Shown here: positions 6,303-6,950 of the stretch, one piece after another
Numbering within the stretch: position 1 is the stretch's first letter
Layout of the letters: each line of letters opens with the position of its first letter
Assembly: GCA_018672145.1 (NCBI GenBank)
Contig: JABHGH010000139.1
Coordinates: 1-6,950, forward strand
Length of the DNA stretch: 6,950 nt
Reading direction: 5' to 3'
From: Flavobacteriaceae bacterium
GTDB taxonomy: Bacteria > Bacteroidota > Bacteroidia > Flavobacteriales > Flavobacteriaceae
Notes under the pieces: generated by a model
Told to the model about the DNA's origin: nothing
Databases searched by the model: none
What the model saw: only the letters and a program-made list of their open reading frames with translations
Made by a program: the position numbers and the translations under genes

Positions 6303-6950
6303 ATGATGGAAGGTGTTTTAGTTAAGATGAAAACAGAATTGAATAACCCGATACGATACTATCTAACTTTCCCCTCAATGTTTGTTCGTGTCAATGAGCT
6401 TATAGGCAAAACGATCACCTTTACACATACTGGCTATTGCTGTTTGAACTGTGGTAGCAACGAAACCATTTTTCGTCAAGGGTTTTGCAAGCGATGTTTC
6501 TTTGAGACTCCTACGGCTGGGGACTGGATCATGCGGCCAGAACTGAGTCAAGCCCATTTAGACATTGAAGATCGTGATTTGGCCTATGAAAAGAAAGTGC
6601 AACTCCAACCTCATGTTGTTTATTTGGCTGTTTCAAGTGGACTTAAAGTAGGTGTAACCAGAAAGACACAAGTCCCCACGCGTTGGATCGATCAAGGAGC
6701 GCATCAAACCATTCCAATTGTGGAAGTGCCCAACCGATATTTGGCAGGCATCACGGAGGTCGCTTTAAAAGAACATTATAATGATAAAACCAATTGGCGA
6801 CGAATGTTAACGCAAGATCCATCCCAAATGGATTTGGTAGCGGAGAGAGATCGGGCGTTGCAATGGCTTCCTCAAGAAGTTAATCCTTATATAAAGACTA
6901 CGGAAAATGACGCAACACTATTCCTTCAATTTCCGCTAGAGCAACCTCCT
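6303..6950 (+). CDS. DUF2797 family protein, 3'-incomplete
   Basis: Open for 216 codons to the right edge with no stop. It belongs to the DUF2797 family, of unknown function and usually around 260-270 residues, so I estimate about 50 are missing. An N-terminal part (MEGVLVKMKTEL) is followed by a zinc-ribbon-like cluster with Cys47, Cys50, Cys62 and Cys65 (CLNCG and FCKRC). The family core follows: VYLAVSSGLKVGVTRKTQ (106-123), PTRWIDQGA (125-133), PNRYLAGITEVALK (143-156) and DKTNWRRML (161-169). The order Tyr, KVGVTR, Arg and a later Glu resembles the GIY-YIG nuclease layout; that kinship is my inference. Two ATGs in tandem (6303, 6306) are both possible starts; the second fits the family N-terminus better. 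It is divergent from the GH3 gene, with an A-rich leader and no Shine-Dalgarno sequence. Confidence 0.9.
   Translation, partial: MMEGVLVKMKTELNNPIRYYLTFPSMFVRVNELIGKTITFTHTGYCCLNCGSNETIFRQGFCKRCFFETPTAGDWIMRPELSQAHLDIEDRDLAYEKKVQLQPHVVYLAVSSGLKVGVTRKTQVPTRWIDQGAHQTIPIVEVPNRYLAGITEVALKEHYNDKTNWRRMLTQDPSQMDLVAERDRALQWLPQEVNPYIKTTENDATLFLQFPLEQPP

Noticed and set aside
1..6950. CRISPR arrays, tRNA or rRNA genes, insertion sequences and long direct repeats
   Set aside because: None noticed by eye: no regularly spaced repeats, no tRNA-like arms with CCA, no transposase motifs, no terminal inverted repeats at the cassette edges.

Overview
The window looks like a piece of a Bacteroidota chromosome, most likely of the Flavobacteriia type. 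Three things point there. Trigger factor, ClpP and ClpX lie in a compact same-strand array, followed by a bacterial GH3-family protein and a DUF2797 protein. The sequence in front of trigger factor fits the Bacteroidota promoter form TTG-N20-TAnnTTTG. Most starts lack a Shine-Dalgarno sequence and sit behind A-rich leaders.

Layout. (A) Positions 1 to about 1290 are very AT-rich: by hand count 11 of 60 bases are G/C at 301-360 and 12 of 60 at 1141-1200. This stretch carries three small, closely spaced + strand genes of unrecognised function (at least 94, 131 and 215 codons). It looks like accessory or transferred DNA. (B) At about 1290 the composition jumps (32 of 60 G/C at 1291-1350). This falls inside the 3' end of the third gene, so its last ~21 residues may be a fusion with older chromosomal sequence. 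A short out-of-frame protein-like stretch (1309-1410) may be a relic of the gene that stood there. (C) Positions 1410-1504 hold the trigger factor promoter. (D) tig (1505-2824), clpP (2855-3514) and clpX (3525-4751) are separated by 30 and 10 bases and probably form one transcription unit. (E) A GH3-family gene (4748-6262, minus strand) runs tail-to-tail into clpX with a 4-base overlap. (F) Divergent from it, a DUF2797 gene starts at about 6303/6306 and runs off the right edge.

How the genes work together. Trigger factor meets nascent chains at the ribosome exit tunnel, and ClpXP unfolds and degrades tagged or damaged proteins, so the central block is a protein-quality-control operon. ClpP has its full Ser/His/Asp triad and ClpX its zinc finger, Walker motifs, pore loops, arginine finger and sensor 2, so both should be active. 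Trigger factor keeps the ribosome-docking signature, but its PPIase insert is divergent. The GH3 and DUF2797 proteins have no established bacterial role that I can name, and a link to proteolysis is only positional.

The core is ordinary housekeeping DNA. The part most likely to hold something undescribed is the left 1.4 kb. Its layout (small AT-rich orphan genes, a composition break, a possible gene relic) would fit a cassette such as polymorphic-toxin immunity genes, but nothing in the visible proteins proves that.
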